A DNA stretch of 64,000 nt from Carboxylicivirga mesophila (GTDB lineage: Bacteria > Bacteroidota > Bacteroidia > Bacteroidales > Marinilabiliaceae), in NCBI RefSeq assembly GCF_018271975.1, contig NZ_JAGUCN010000004.1, positions 1-64,000 of the forward strand. Direction: 5' to 3'. Below, one piece after another: positions 27,942 through 35,294 of this stretch (positions are counted from its first letter, which is position 1; each line of letters starts with the position of its first letter). The notes beneath the pieces are model-generated. The model had not been told where the DNA came from, did no database searches, and saw only the letters and a program-made list of their open reading frames with translations. The translations under genes and the position numbers were made by a program.

Positions 27942-27964
27942 TATATTTGTAAAATATATTTTAC
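27942..27964 (+). promoter_or_regulatory. Promoter and probable operator of hipBA module 1
   Basis: TATATTTG at 27942-27949 matches the Bacteroidota -7 element TAnnTTTG. A perfect 16-bp palindrome, gtaaaatatattttac, follows at 27949-27964, 3 bases before the antitoxin ATG. HTH antitoxins typically bind such palindromes to repress their own operon. Confidence 0.65.
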
Positions 27965-27967
27965 TGT

Positions 27968-28279
27968 ATGCCCAAGAAAAAGATTGTCATATTACCCAAA
28001 ACAAAGCGTATTCTTACGGAAATGGGTGAAAACATTAAGTTAGCCCGCTTACGTCGGAAATTGAGTGCGGAGCAGGTAGCGGAGCGTGCTAATATAAGTC
28101 GCCCGACCTTATCAGCTATTGAAAAAGGTAGCCCCACAGTGAGTATGGGTGCCTATTTAATGGTTTTGCAGGTGCTTGGTCTGGAAAAGGACCTTGGTCT
28201 TTTGGCAAAGGATGATGAATTGGGTCGAAAACTGCAAGATGCAGAAATAAGCACAGCCAAACGGGCACCGAAACGATAG
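27968..28279 (+). CDS. hipB: HipB-like HTH antitoxin
   Basis: 103 residues. An XRE/HipB-type HTH spans residues about 19-72 (NIKLARLRRKLSAEQVAERA and SRPTLSAIEKGSPTVSMGAY). The C-terminal tail is basic (STAKRAPKR). It lies 8 bases before a HipA-family kinase gene, the usual antitoxin-toxin order, and has a palindromic operator at its start. It should neutralise and co-repress with the toxin. Confidence 0.88.
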   Translation: MPKKKIVILPKTKRILTEMGENIKLARLRRKLSAEQVAERANISRPTLSAIEKGSPTVSMGAYLMVLQVLGLEKDLGLLAKDDELGRKLQDAEISTAKRAPKR

Positions 28280-28287
28280 GATGAATA

Positions 28288-29559
28288 ATGATGGATGATA
28301 AAAGAGAAATACTGGTTTATGCACATTGGACTGGGATGGACGAGCCACGGCCGATGGGTATATTATACTCAGATCGGTTAAAGGGCAAGGAGCTGTTCTC
28401 ATTTGAATATAATAAACAATGGCTGAAAAATGAAGCTGTACAAACGTTAGACCCGGGTTTGCAACTGTATTCAGGCCTGCATTATTTAGGTGAAGAGCAA
28501 TCAAATTTTGGTATTTTTCTGGATTCATCGCCCGACAGGTGGGGACGTATCTTAATGCGCCGCCGGGAAGCAGCTTTGGCTCGTAAGGAAGAGCGTGAGG
28601 AGCAAAAGTTATTTGAAACGGATTATTTATTGGGTGTTTTTGATGAGCACCGCATGGGCGCTATACGCTTTAAGTTACATGAAGATGCCCCGTTCCTAAA
28701 CAATAACAGGGAGATGGCAGCTCCTCCATGGACTTCATTGAGGGAGTTGGAGCAGGTGAGTCTTCGATTGGAGCAGGATGATGTGATGGATGACCCTGAT
28801 TATTTACGTTGGTTAAGCATGCTGATTGCACCGGGTGCTTCATTGGGTGGTGCCCGTCCCAAGGCAAGCATCCTTGATGACAAGGGTGCACTCTGGATAG
28901 CAAAGTTCCCAAGCCGAAATGACCAGGGAGACATTGGAGGCTGGGAAATTGTCACCTATGAATTGGCTATTGCGGCCGGTATAAATATGGCAGAATCAAG
29001 AGCTCAAAAGTTTTCGTCTAAACATTATACGTTTTTAACCAAGCGATTTGACCGGACGCAAGGAGGCGAGCGCATACATTTTGCCTCAGCGATGACCATG
29101 TTAGGCTACACTGATGGGCAAGATCATGCGGACGGTATCAGTTATCTTGAACTGGTTGAATTCATTCAAAACTATGGTGCAAATGTAAACAATGATTTGG
29201 CTGAGCTGTGGCGACGCATTGTCTTTAGTATTTGTGTATCTAATACAGATGACCACCTTCGTAACCATGGTTTTATACTTACAAATCAAGGCTGGGTGTT
29301 GTCCCCTGCCTATGACATCAATCCGGTTGAAACAGGAATGGGCTTAAAGCTAAATATCTCGGATGAAGATAATGCGCTTGATTTGGATTTAGCCTTAGAA
29401 GTAGCTGAGTATTTCAGGCTAAGCGAACAACATGCACTTGTAATTATTGACGAGGTGAAAAATGCCGTCAGTAAGTGGAGAAAAGTGGCTGACAAATATG
29501 GTCTTTCCAGAACAGAACAAGAGGTAAAAGCCATGGCATTTCGAATGGCTGAATTGTGA
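28288..29559 (+). CDS. hipA: HipA-family serine/threonine kinase toxin (module 1)
   Basis: 423 residues, near the usual HipA length. N-terminal couple domain with FGIFLDSSPDRWGR, glycine-rich GASLGGARPKAS, catalytic region SNTDDHLRNHGF (Asp at about 321-322, Asn326) and metal-binding AYDINP (Asp343). In E. coli HipA phosphorylates glutamyl-tRNA synthetase and causes dormancy; targets in other families differ. Expressed with the HTH antitoxin just upstream. All kinase motifs are present, so it is probably active. Confidence 0.92.
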   Translation: MMDDKREILVYAHWTGMDEPRPMGILYSDRLKGKELFSFEYNKQWLKNEAVQTLDPGLQLYSGLHYLGEEQSNFGIFLDSSPDRWGRILMRRREAALARKEEREEQKLFETDYLLGVFDEHRMGAIRFKLHEDAPFLNNNREMAAPPWTSLRELEQVSLRLEQDDVMDDPDYLRWLSMLIAPGASLGGARPKASILDDKGALWIAKFPSRNDQGDIGGWEIVTYELAIAAGINMAESRAQKFSSKHYTFLTKRFDRTQGGERIHFASAMTMLGYTDGQDHADGISYLELVEFIQNYGANVNNDLAELWRRIVFSICVSNTDDHLRNHGFILTNQGWVLSPAYDINPVETGMGLKLNISDEDNALDLDLALEVAEYFRLSEQHALVIIDEVKNAVSKWRKVADKYGLSRTEQEVKAMAFRMAEL

Positions 29560-29601
29560 TTGTAGTGTTTTTATAACAAACTATTTTATGCAGTAATTCT
29601 G

Positions 29602-30819
29602 TTAAAGGAGGTGCTTTGTAATCTGTTTTCTGACCCGTTTTGAAACACCACTATCATGAGCAATTGAATCCCAATGGCTTATGGCTTCACGCACTTCTTC
29701 GATAATTTGGTTTGCCTTTTTAACTTTGAATGTTTCGGCCAGTTTGAGCAAGTGTTCTTTGTCTGGGTTTTTACTTTCACCGGCAATCATCGTACTATGA
29801 AAGCCATAGGCTGAATGAGAAAAAGTCAGGTCATAGGCCGGGGCAAAGCGCCATTGTCCTTTCCCATTCATTAAAAAAGCAAAGTTCTTACTGTGGTCAT
29901 CGCGGTTATGCGCAAACACATTGAAGGCGGCCAGGCGAAGGACTTTCTCGTAGGCATTTACATGGCGCTCCAACTGAAAGGCACAATCCATCAGGTGGCC
30001 GTAATCCATGGTACTCATCCGAAAGTTGTCGTGCATGATGCCACTGGCGGTATGCATATGTAGGCGATGTCCCTGGATGCGATCAAAACGCTTGGTGCCA
30101 AAATAGGCTTGTCCTGATTGGCCATGAAATAACTGACATTCATTCATTTCAATTCCAGCAGCCAATGCCATTTGATAATAAGCATATTCAATATGGGCTA
30201 TCTCCTGATTATCCGAGAAGGATGGGAATTTAATGATCCAATCTTCAAATCCTTCCGGCAAATCATTGACACCATGAATGAGTTCTGAAGAATTCTTATT
30301 ATACCCAACCAGTATTTTGGGGCGTGCACCACCTGAAGAACCACCGATTGCAAATAGCTCATCTAAAAGCTCTGTACTTTCACCTTTTAGCACGTGTGAC
30401 ATTTCCTGAGCCACCATATCTAATTCTAATTGTTTCTGATACTCTTTATCTTCAAATTGTGGCCTGTAGCTTAGAGACCCCATGCCTTTATCGCCCACAT
30501 AAGCCAATCTGTCCAAAGGTGTTAATCGATGAATGTCAATGCCTTTAGAGCTGAGTGTTCGGTCTAAAAGCAAACGCCCCCAACCATCTGGCAGTGAATC
30601 GTTGAATACACCATAGAGGCCATCAAAGGGCTCTTTACTGGTAGTATTAATCTCACTATTAAAGGGCAATCGGATTGGGGATATATTTAAGCCGCTTCTA
30701 ATAAAATCAAGATGATAGCGAAAGTAAATAGTTTGATTGTTGATGACCAATTCCCCAACTTCATAGACCTTACCTTCGATATTCAGTGAGACCAGTATGT
30801 TGCTTATCTGATCCATCAT
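29602..30819 (-). CDS. HipA-family kinase toxin (module 2)
   Basis: 405 residues, minus strand, convergent with module 1. Motifs: FNDSLPDGWGRLLLDR, GGSSGGARPKI, catalytic AHNRDDHSKNFAF and metal-binding AYDLTF. It starts at once after its antitoxin's stop (TAAATG, no gap), which suggests tight translational coupling. It differs clearly from the module 1 toxin (e.g. HNRDDHSKN against SNTDDHLRN), so the pair is not a recent duplication. Targets unknown. Confidence 0.92.
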   Translation of the reverse strand: MMDQISNILVSLNIEGKVYEVGELVINNQTIYFRYHLDFIRSGLNISPIRLPFNSEINTTSKEPFDGLYGVFNDSLPDGWGRLLLDRTLSSKGIDIHRLTPLDRLAYVGDKGMGSLSYRPQFEDKEYQKQLELDMVAQEMSHVLKGESTELLDELFAIGGSSGGARPKILVGYNKNSSELIHGVNDLPEGFEDWIIKFPSFSDNQEIAHIEYAYYQMALAAGIEMNECQLFHGQSGQAYFGTKRFDRIQGHRLHMHTASGIMHDNFRMSTMDYGHLMDCAFQLERHVNAYEKVLRLAAFNVFAHNRDDHSKNFAFLMNGKGQWRFAPAYDLTFSHSAYGFHSTMIAGESKNPDKEHLLKLAETFKVKKANQIIEEVREAISHWDSIAHDSGVSKRVRKQITKHLL

Positions 30820-31098
30820 TTAGTGTTTTGTTGAAAATAATCGTTCCAACTCCTTTTTATCCTCTCGGGGTGTGAAAATAGTATCAAAATCAGATAAACG
30901 ATTAAGCAGGTTGGCCAGTTTCAATAGGGACTCTAATGAAATCTGTCCGGTCGTCTCAAAACGCTTTAAACTTCCAAGAGATACACCGGCTCGATCAGCC
31001 AACTCGGCTTGAGTCAGTTTGAGTTGTTTTCGCAGAGCTTTATGGCGCTTGGCCAGTTCTTTACAGACGCTGTCAGGAGTGGATGAAATAGTGTACAT
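30820..31098 (-). CDS. HTH antitoxin of module 2
   Basis: 92 residues with an XRE-type HTH (KQLKLTQAELADRAGVSLGS, LKRFETTGQISLESLLKLAN). It is co-directional with, and directly before, the second HipA-like gene. Upstream lie repeated GCTAATAT operator-like sites. Confidence 0.88.
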   Translation of the reverse strand: MYTISSTPDSVCKELAKRHKALRKQLKLTQAELADRAGVSLGSLKRFETTGQISLESLLKLANLLNRLSDFDTIFTPREDKKELERLFSTKH

Positions 31099-31107
31099 AC
31101 GGCTAAA

Positions 31108-31149
31108 ATATTAGCTAATATACTATAAATATTTCAATATTGCTAATAT
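31108..31149 (-). promoter_or_regulatory. Operator-like repeats before hipBA module 2
   Basis: A perfect 14-bp palindrome atattagctaatat (31108-31121) starts 9 bases from the antitoxin start codon. GCTAATAT recurs at 31142-31149 within an imperfect second palindrome (aatattgctaatat), followed by ttagcta. Spaced sites of this kind are typical of antitoxin autoregulation. Confidence 0.6.
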
Positions 31150-31290
31150 GTTAGCTACATATTTAAGGAAGAAGGAGTAGAGGTGATGGCAAAAAGAACT
31201 TACTTACATCAATGATTTTGACAGGAACTACAGAATAGAAATTGAGGTAGTTATTGTTTAACCCATATAAATGAAACATTTTTGACTCAA

Positions 31291-31322
31291 AAAGGAGGCT
31301 TCCGATTGGAATTGCCTCCTTT
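31291..31322 (-). terminator. Terminator of the HU gene
   Basis: Read on the minus strand, aaaggaggc pairs with gcctccttt around a 14-base loop, then Ts follow. It lies 18 bases past the HU stop. Confidence 0.8.
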
Positions 31323-31340
31323 AATTCGTTAAACCGAACC

Positions 31341-31613
31341 TTAGTTAATACTATCATCCAGAGCTTTACCTGCTTTGAATTTAGCTACATTCTTAGCAGC
31401 TATCTGTATTTCTTTACCTGTTTGAGGGTTTCGGCCGGTGCGGGCTGAGCGCTCAGAAACAGAGAATGTACCAAAACCAATTAATTGGATGCTTTCTTTT
31501 TTAGCCAAAGTTTCTTTGGTTGTTTCCACAAAGGCATTGATTGCTTTTTCGGCATCTGCTTTAGTTATGCCTGCTTTTTCAGCAATAGCTGAAACTAATT
31601 CTTGTTTATTCAT
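31341..31613 (-). CDS. HU-family DNA-binding protein
   Basis: 90 residues, the standard HU/IHF length, starting MNKQELVSAIAEKAGITKAD with the beta-arm signature GFGTFSVSERSARTGRNPQT and ending KFKAGKALDDSIN. It bends DNA without strong sequence preference. Carried inside the ICE, it may serve as the host-factor-like partner for integrase complexes or for chromosome packing; the local role is inferred. Confidence 0.95.
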   Translation of the reverse strand: MNKQELVSAIAEKAGITKADAEKAINAFVETTKETLAKKESIQLIGFGTFSVSERSARTGRNPQTGKEIQIAAKNVAKFKAGKALDDSIN

Positions 31614-31969
31614 ATCTAATCATATTTAAATTTACTAAAGGTATATATTTTTTATTCATCTTAATCTGATGCTAGTTTATAAACAAATTAGGGTAACAGT
31701 CTAATTGATGAATAGGTATAGATACTAGATAAATTACCTATGTAAATCGGTATTATGCTAATTTGTTTTAGGTAGTCAAATTTTGATATTTGCATTTATA
31801 ACACTCATGGTTATCATATTTAATCGAAAATAGCCTTAAAGTTATTTTGGGAAGATACCGGAATATTTTGGGGATCTTAAAAGGTGACAGGTGGGTGAAC
31901 ATTGTTTGCCCACTTGTTTTGTTGGCTTCTTCTTATCGGGATAGTCTTTAAATAATAAATGGTTTAAGG
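31614..31969. other. Divergent promoter region between HU and rteC
   Basis: 356 bases with no gene. It is AT-rich near HU, and a short stem (gtggg at about 31890, cccac at about 31910) lies 60 bases before rteC. No exact TAnnTTTG element stands out. Confidence 0.4.
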
Positions 31970-32845
31970 ATGGTAATGAATGAAGCATATATACAAATCG
32001 CTCAGGCCTTAGAAACTCAGCTTGCTGAGTTGCAGTACAAAGAGCAAGAGCCACTGTTGCTGATGGAAGAAGCCATTGGACTGATTATATTTGCACTTCT
32101 TGAAATGAAAGAACAGGTATTAATTGAGGGATTTAATTGTTCTAAAAGCGAGGTTAATTTTTTTAAAGAAGTAAAACCAAGGGTGTATGGTCAACTCATT
32201 TATTATCTCAAATTGATGAAGGTGGAAACACTTCGTTTGGCATTGGCTAATGATGGACAAGTCCATTACTTATCATCAACAATTAAGGAACTTGAACAGT
32301 ATTATATAAAGCATGCTGATTTATACCGGTATTATCGCTTGAATATGGATTACATGGATGAACAATATTTCTTGCGTACCTGTAACAGTGAGGTGAAAGA
32401 TTTTGATCATATTCATCAAATGTTGGATGCCCAGTTCACTACCGCTCAAGACCAGGTGTGGGCTACATTTATAGCTCATGAACAATTAATTCGTCATCTT
32501 GAAAGTGAGTTGACGCAAGTTAAACAAGGAAGAGATAAGCGTAAGTTAGATAAATATCAACTATTAGAAGATTCTTCTTTATCTTGGACAGATTCAAAGG
32601 TTGCATTGGTAGAGCTAATATATGCGATGCATAGTGCTCGGTCAGTCAATGATGGGCGTTTCGAGATCAAGAAGATGGTGCGTTTGTTTGAACTTATATT
32701 TAATATTGAATTAAGTGATGCCTATCGGGTGTATATTAATATCAGGAATAGAAAGATTGAACGCACTCGCTATCTGGATCATCTAAAGCAAAGCCTTATC
32801 AATCGCATGGATGAACAGGACAATAAGGATATAAATAATGCCTAA
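31970..32845 (+). CDS. rteC: RteC-family regulator of element excision/transfer
   Basis: 291 residues (ATG at 31970; a second at 31976). It has the RteC family pattern: a helical N-terminal domain with FNCSKSEVNFFKEVKPRVYG and YYIKHADLYRYYRLNMDYMD, and a C-terminal winged-helix domain with ALVELIYAMHSARSVNDGRF and YINIRNRKIERTRYLDHLK. In CTnDOT RteC activates excision genes after tetracycline induction through RteA/RteB. No rteA, rteB or tetQ is seen here, so the inducing signal must differ. Confidence 0.9.
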   Translation: MVMNEAYIQIAQALETQLAELQYKEQEPLLLMEEAIGLIIFALLEMKEQVLIEGFNCSKSEVNFFKEVKPRVYGQLIYYLKLMKVETLRLALANDGQVHYLSSTIKELEQYYIKHADLYRYYRLNMDYMDEQYFLRTCNSEVKDFDHIHQMLDAQFTTAQDQVWATFIAHEQLIRHLESELTQVKQGRDKRKLDKYQLLEDSSLSWTDSKVALVELIYAMHSARSVNDGRFEIKKMVRLFELIFNIELSDAYRVYINIRNRKIERTRYLDHLKQSLINRMDEQDNKDINNA

Positions 32846-32936
32846 CATATATTGGAGTATCCCAATTATTAAATAATTTTGTGATGAAGAAAAGACTTAG
32901 TTAAATTAAAATATAGCTTGTAAGCTTTTATTCTGC

Positions 32937-33049
32937 GTACTAGAAAATCGTCAAAAATAATGCGTCGCAGGAATATTAGCAGATCACGCATGGCTTTGCG
33001 TGGACTGTTCGTATTTGCGACGCTGGGTGTTTGACGATACCTCTAGTAC
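32937..33049. repeat. 113-bp nested inverted repeat (single long imperfect hairpin)
   Basis: Four stacked perfect arm pairs share one centre: gtactaga/tctagtac (32937, 33042), tcgtcaaa/tttgacga (32948, 33030), gcgtcgca/tgcgacgc (32962, 33016), cacgca/tgcgtg (32985, 32997) around the loop tggctt. Short matches between them (aata/tatt, cag/ctg) make it almost continuous. It lies between rteC and a 71-residue ORF. It could be a structured RNA, a MITE-like repeat, or a protein-binding site of the ICE. Confidence 0.85.
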
Positions 33050-33100
33050 AGATATTGTGACGGTTCCACGCTCTTTTTTTGCCATCCTTATCTAAGCTAT

Positions 33101-33316
33101 ATGAATTCACTAAAAAAAGTAGATTTTTCAGGTGCTGACCTTTTTGTACCCATGTTAGAGTGTTTACATGGTCAGGTCATTGCCAATTGTCCTTTTAAGA
33201 AATATTGGAACTTATCAATACAAGAACGACTTAAACTCCTCAAGAATATGGATGATATCGAGCGTGATTATTTAAAGCGTTTTCACCAAGACTGTGTTCT
33301 TAATAAGTATCATTAA
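33101..33316 (+). CDS. Small hypothetical protein
   Basis: 71 residues, soluble, starting MNSLKKVDFSGADLFVPMLE; a helical C-terminus (LSIQERLKLLKNMDDIERDY) gives it a protein-like look. It sits between two structured non-coding segments. Not recognised. Confidence 0.45.
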   Translation: MNSLKKVDFSGADLFVPMLECLHGQVIANCPFKKYWNLSIQERLKLLKNMDDIERDYLKRFHQDCVLNKYH

Positions 33317-33395
33317 TACTGTATTTGTATTGTCATTCTTTTGTACTATTAGAAATATACCTCACTCCATCTAAATTGCGTCAAAGTTATTCATC

Positions 33396-33515
33396 GCCGG
33401 CTTGAAAAGTCAAGTGCGGCTGAATGTGTTCATTCAAGGCCAGCCGTCCTCCGGAGGCGTTCAGTTTTAGCGATAGCCAAAACTGACATGCCCACTTGAC
33501 AAGTATCTAGCCGGC
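33396..33515. repeat. 120-base multi-hairpin segment upstream of ardC
   Basis: Outer arms gccggc (33396-33401) pair with gccggc (33510-33515), and gtcaagtg (33409-33416) with cacttgac (33493-33500). Inside are three hairpins: cggctgaatg...cattc...cagccg (33417-33446), the palindrome cctccggagg (33448-33457), and cagtttt/aaaactg (33462-33485). The closed outer stem with inner stem-loops looks like a folded RNA or a structured DNA site such as oriT or a recombination site. The rest of 33317-33577 is plain. Confidence 0.8.
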
Positions 33516-33577
33516 TCAATGGTATATGCCAAAATTTAATGGCGTGCCAGAAGCCATAATAAATCTGTAAGGCAGCA

Positions 33578-34158
33578 GTGAAAACAATGAAAAACTTTGA
33601 CATTTATGAATCAGTCACCAATCTTATTATTGAACGATTAGAGCAAGGAGTTATTCCCTGGGCAATGCCATGGAAAACTACGGATTCCATTCCAAGGAAT
33701 CTGATTTCGAAAAAGCCCTATCGTGGATTTAATTTTTGGTATCTATTAAGCTTTGGTTTTGAGCAACCTTACTTTTTGACCTTTAATCAGGTAAAACAAT
33801 TGGGAGCTTCTGTTAAAAGAGGTTCCAAGTCATTTATGGTTATTTTTTGGAAGCTATTGGAAGTAACAAAGGATGGTGAAATTGAGGAAATACCGATGCT
33901 TCGTTATTACCGGGTCTTTCACATAGATGATGTTGAAGGCGTTGATGCAGGTAAAATACCGGATGATTCGGCTTTTATTCATAACTTTGAAAGGATTGAC
34001 TCTTGCGAGCAAATCATGAAGAACTGGGAAGATGCTCCAATAATTAAACGTGGGATGAATCGGGCTTGTTATTTTCCTTCAATAGATGAAATACACATGC
34101 CCGATGCCAAACACTTTTTCAAAGATGAGGAGTATTATTCAACCTTGTTTCATGAGGG
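33578..34158 (+). pseudogene. ardC: ardC, N-terminal part (interrupted by RIT element)
   Basis: The frame from 33578 encodes an ArdC-like antirestriction/ssDNA-binding domain (RGFNFWYLLSFGFEQPYFLT, then RGSKSFMVIFWKLLE). It reaches the zincin metallopeptidase motif at STLFHE (His-Glu codons at 34151-34156). There it runs into the inverted repeat of the inserted element and stops at 34174 after GVYPN. The remainder of the gene resumes at 37999. ArdC protects incoming conjugative DNA; the disrupted copy lacks the second half of the HExxH motif and everything after it. The N-terminal DNA-binding part might still be made. Confidence 0.88.
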
Positions 34159-34191
34159 AGTTTATCCAAACTAAATTATTATCCTAACATT
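34159..34191. repeat. RIT left terminal inverted repeat
   Basis: 33 bases beginning agtttatccaaactaaat and ending cctaacatt. The reverse complement of 37936-37968 is the same except at two positions (A/C and T/C). Confidence 0.92.
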
Positions 34192-34251
34192 CACATTTAG
34201 ATGTCAGATATTCAGCTATATATAAATTTAAGAGTTGAGATAATATTTTTT

Positions 34252-35294
34252 TTACTTCAGCCCTAAAAAATCTACAAGTGAGTCCGTTTTTTTGACCCTT
34301 TTCCACTTTTTCACCATCTTTTTGGCAATATCATCTTCTATTGTCTCCAGGGCCTTTGCTTTTTGTTCTGTAGATACACCAACATATCCCATTGTGGTAT
34401 TTATATCTTCATGGCCTAACAATTTCTGTATCATAACAATATTCAAACCTTCTTCTAACCAATGGGTTGCCCGTGCATGCCTAAGGCTGTGAGAATGCAG
34501 ATTCTTTGGGATATCTGCGCATTTTTTGTTTGCTATTGATGTGTATAGTTTCAGTCTTTTATCAACAGCCGCTTGGGTGAGTTTCTTTTTTCCTCCGCCA
34601 TAATGAGAGAAAAACAAAAAATCAGCTGGATTTGGTGCTGAGCCGTGAAAGGTTTTTATATAAGCCTTTATAATCGTAGCAACTTCGGGCAGGATAAATA
34701 TTGTTCTACGTTTTGATCCCTTACCCCAAACGGTAATACAATCTTTATTTTTTCCATCAAGATTTAAGGAAGATATAGTTAATGAAAGGATTTCATCTAT
34801 TCTGGTTGCCGTATGATAGATTAGGTTAAACAGTGTAAAATCGCGTTTCCCTATAGCTGTTTTGAGATTAGGAGCTGCAAACAAAGCTTTCACTGCATCT
34901 TTGTTGATTTCATCCTGCCTTTTTTCGGGCTTCTCATCGCTTTTATATCATATACTTCTGCTTCGATTTGTACAAATATTATATTTCTGCGACTCAGGTA
35001 TTTGATAAAGCATCTCAAGCATGCTAGCCTATGATTACAAGTTGAGTTGCTGCAATTACGCTTGTCTTTTAACCATATCATCCAGGCTTGTATATATGAG
35101 CGTGAAAAACAACCAGATGACAGGTTGTTGGGTTTGACTGATTTCTCATCTTCCAGGAACCGGATGTATAAAGTCAACGCTTCGCGGTAGGCTTTTAGCG
35201 TATTTGTACTATTCGCCCTTACTTCAGGCAAATATGAGCCAAACCAATCATGCATGGCTGTAGCTATTATTATGGATTCAGATTGTGTCTTCAT
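34252..35294 (-). CDS. Third RIT tyrosine recombinase, in two frames joined at an A6 run
   Basis: Frame one (from the ATG at 35292-35294) encodes the core-binding domain (TLKAYREALTLYIRFLE) and ends at TGA 34890-34892. The catalytic domain (VKALFAAPNLKT onward) is in the -1 frame. After SPKK the message reads aaaaaagg (T run at 34920-34925 on the plus strand); slipping back one base gives KRQDEINKDAVKALF, a natural join. The joined product is 347 residues, normal length. It has full catalytic residues: Arg in ATRIDEIL, HSLRH, LLGH and Tyr in MGYVGV. The start overlaps the upstream recombinase gene by 17 bases. Either programmed -1 frameshifting, a one-base deletion, or a sequencing error. Confidence 0.8.

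Noticed and set aside
29602-31098. Module 2 hipBA as a recent duplicate of module 1
   Set aside because: Catalytic-loop sequences, antitoxin HTHs and operators all differ; they appear to be separate lineages.
32846-33100. 113-bp hairpin as a simple terminator of rteC
   Set aside because: It is far too long, has no T tract right after the stem and begins about 90 bases past the stop.
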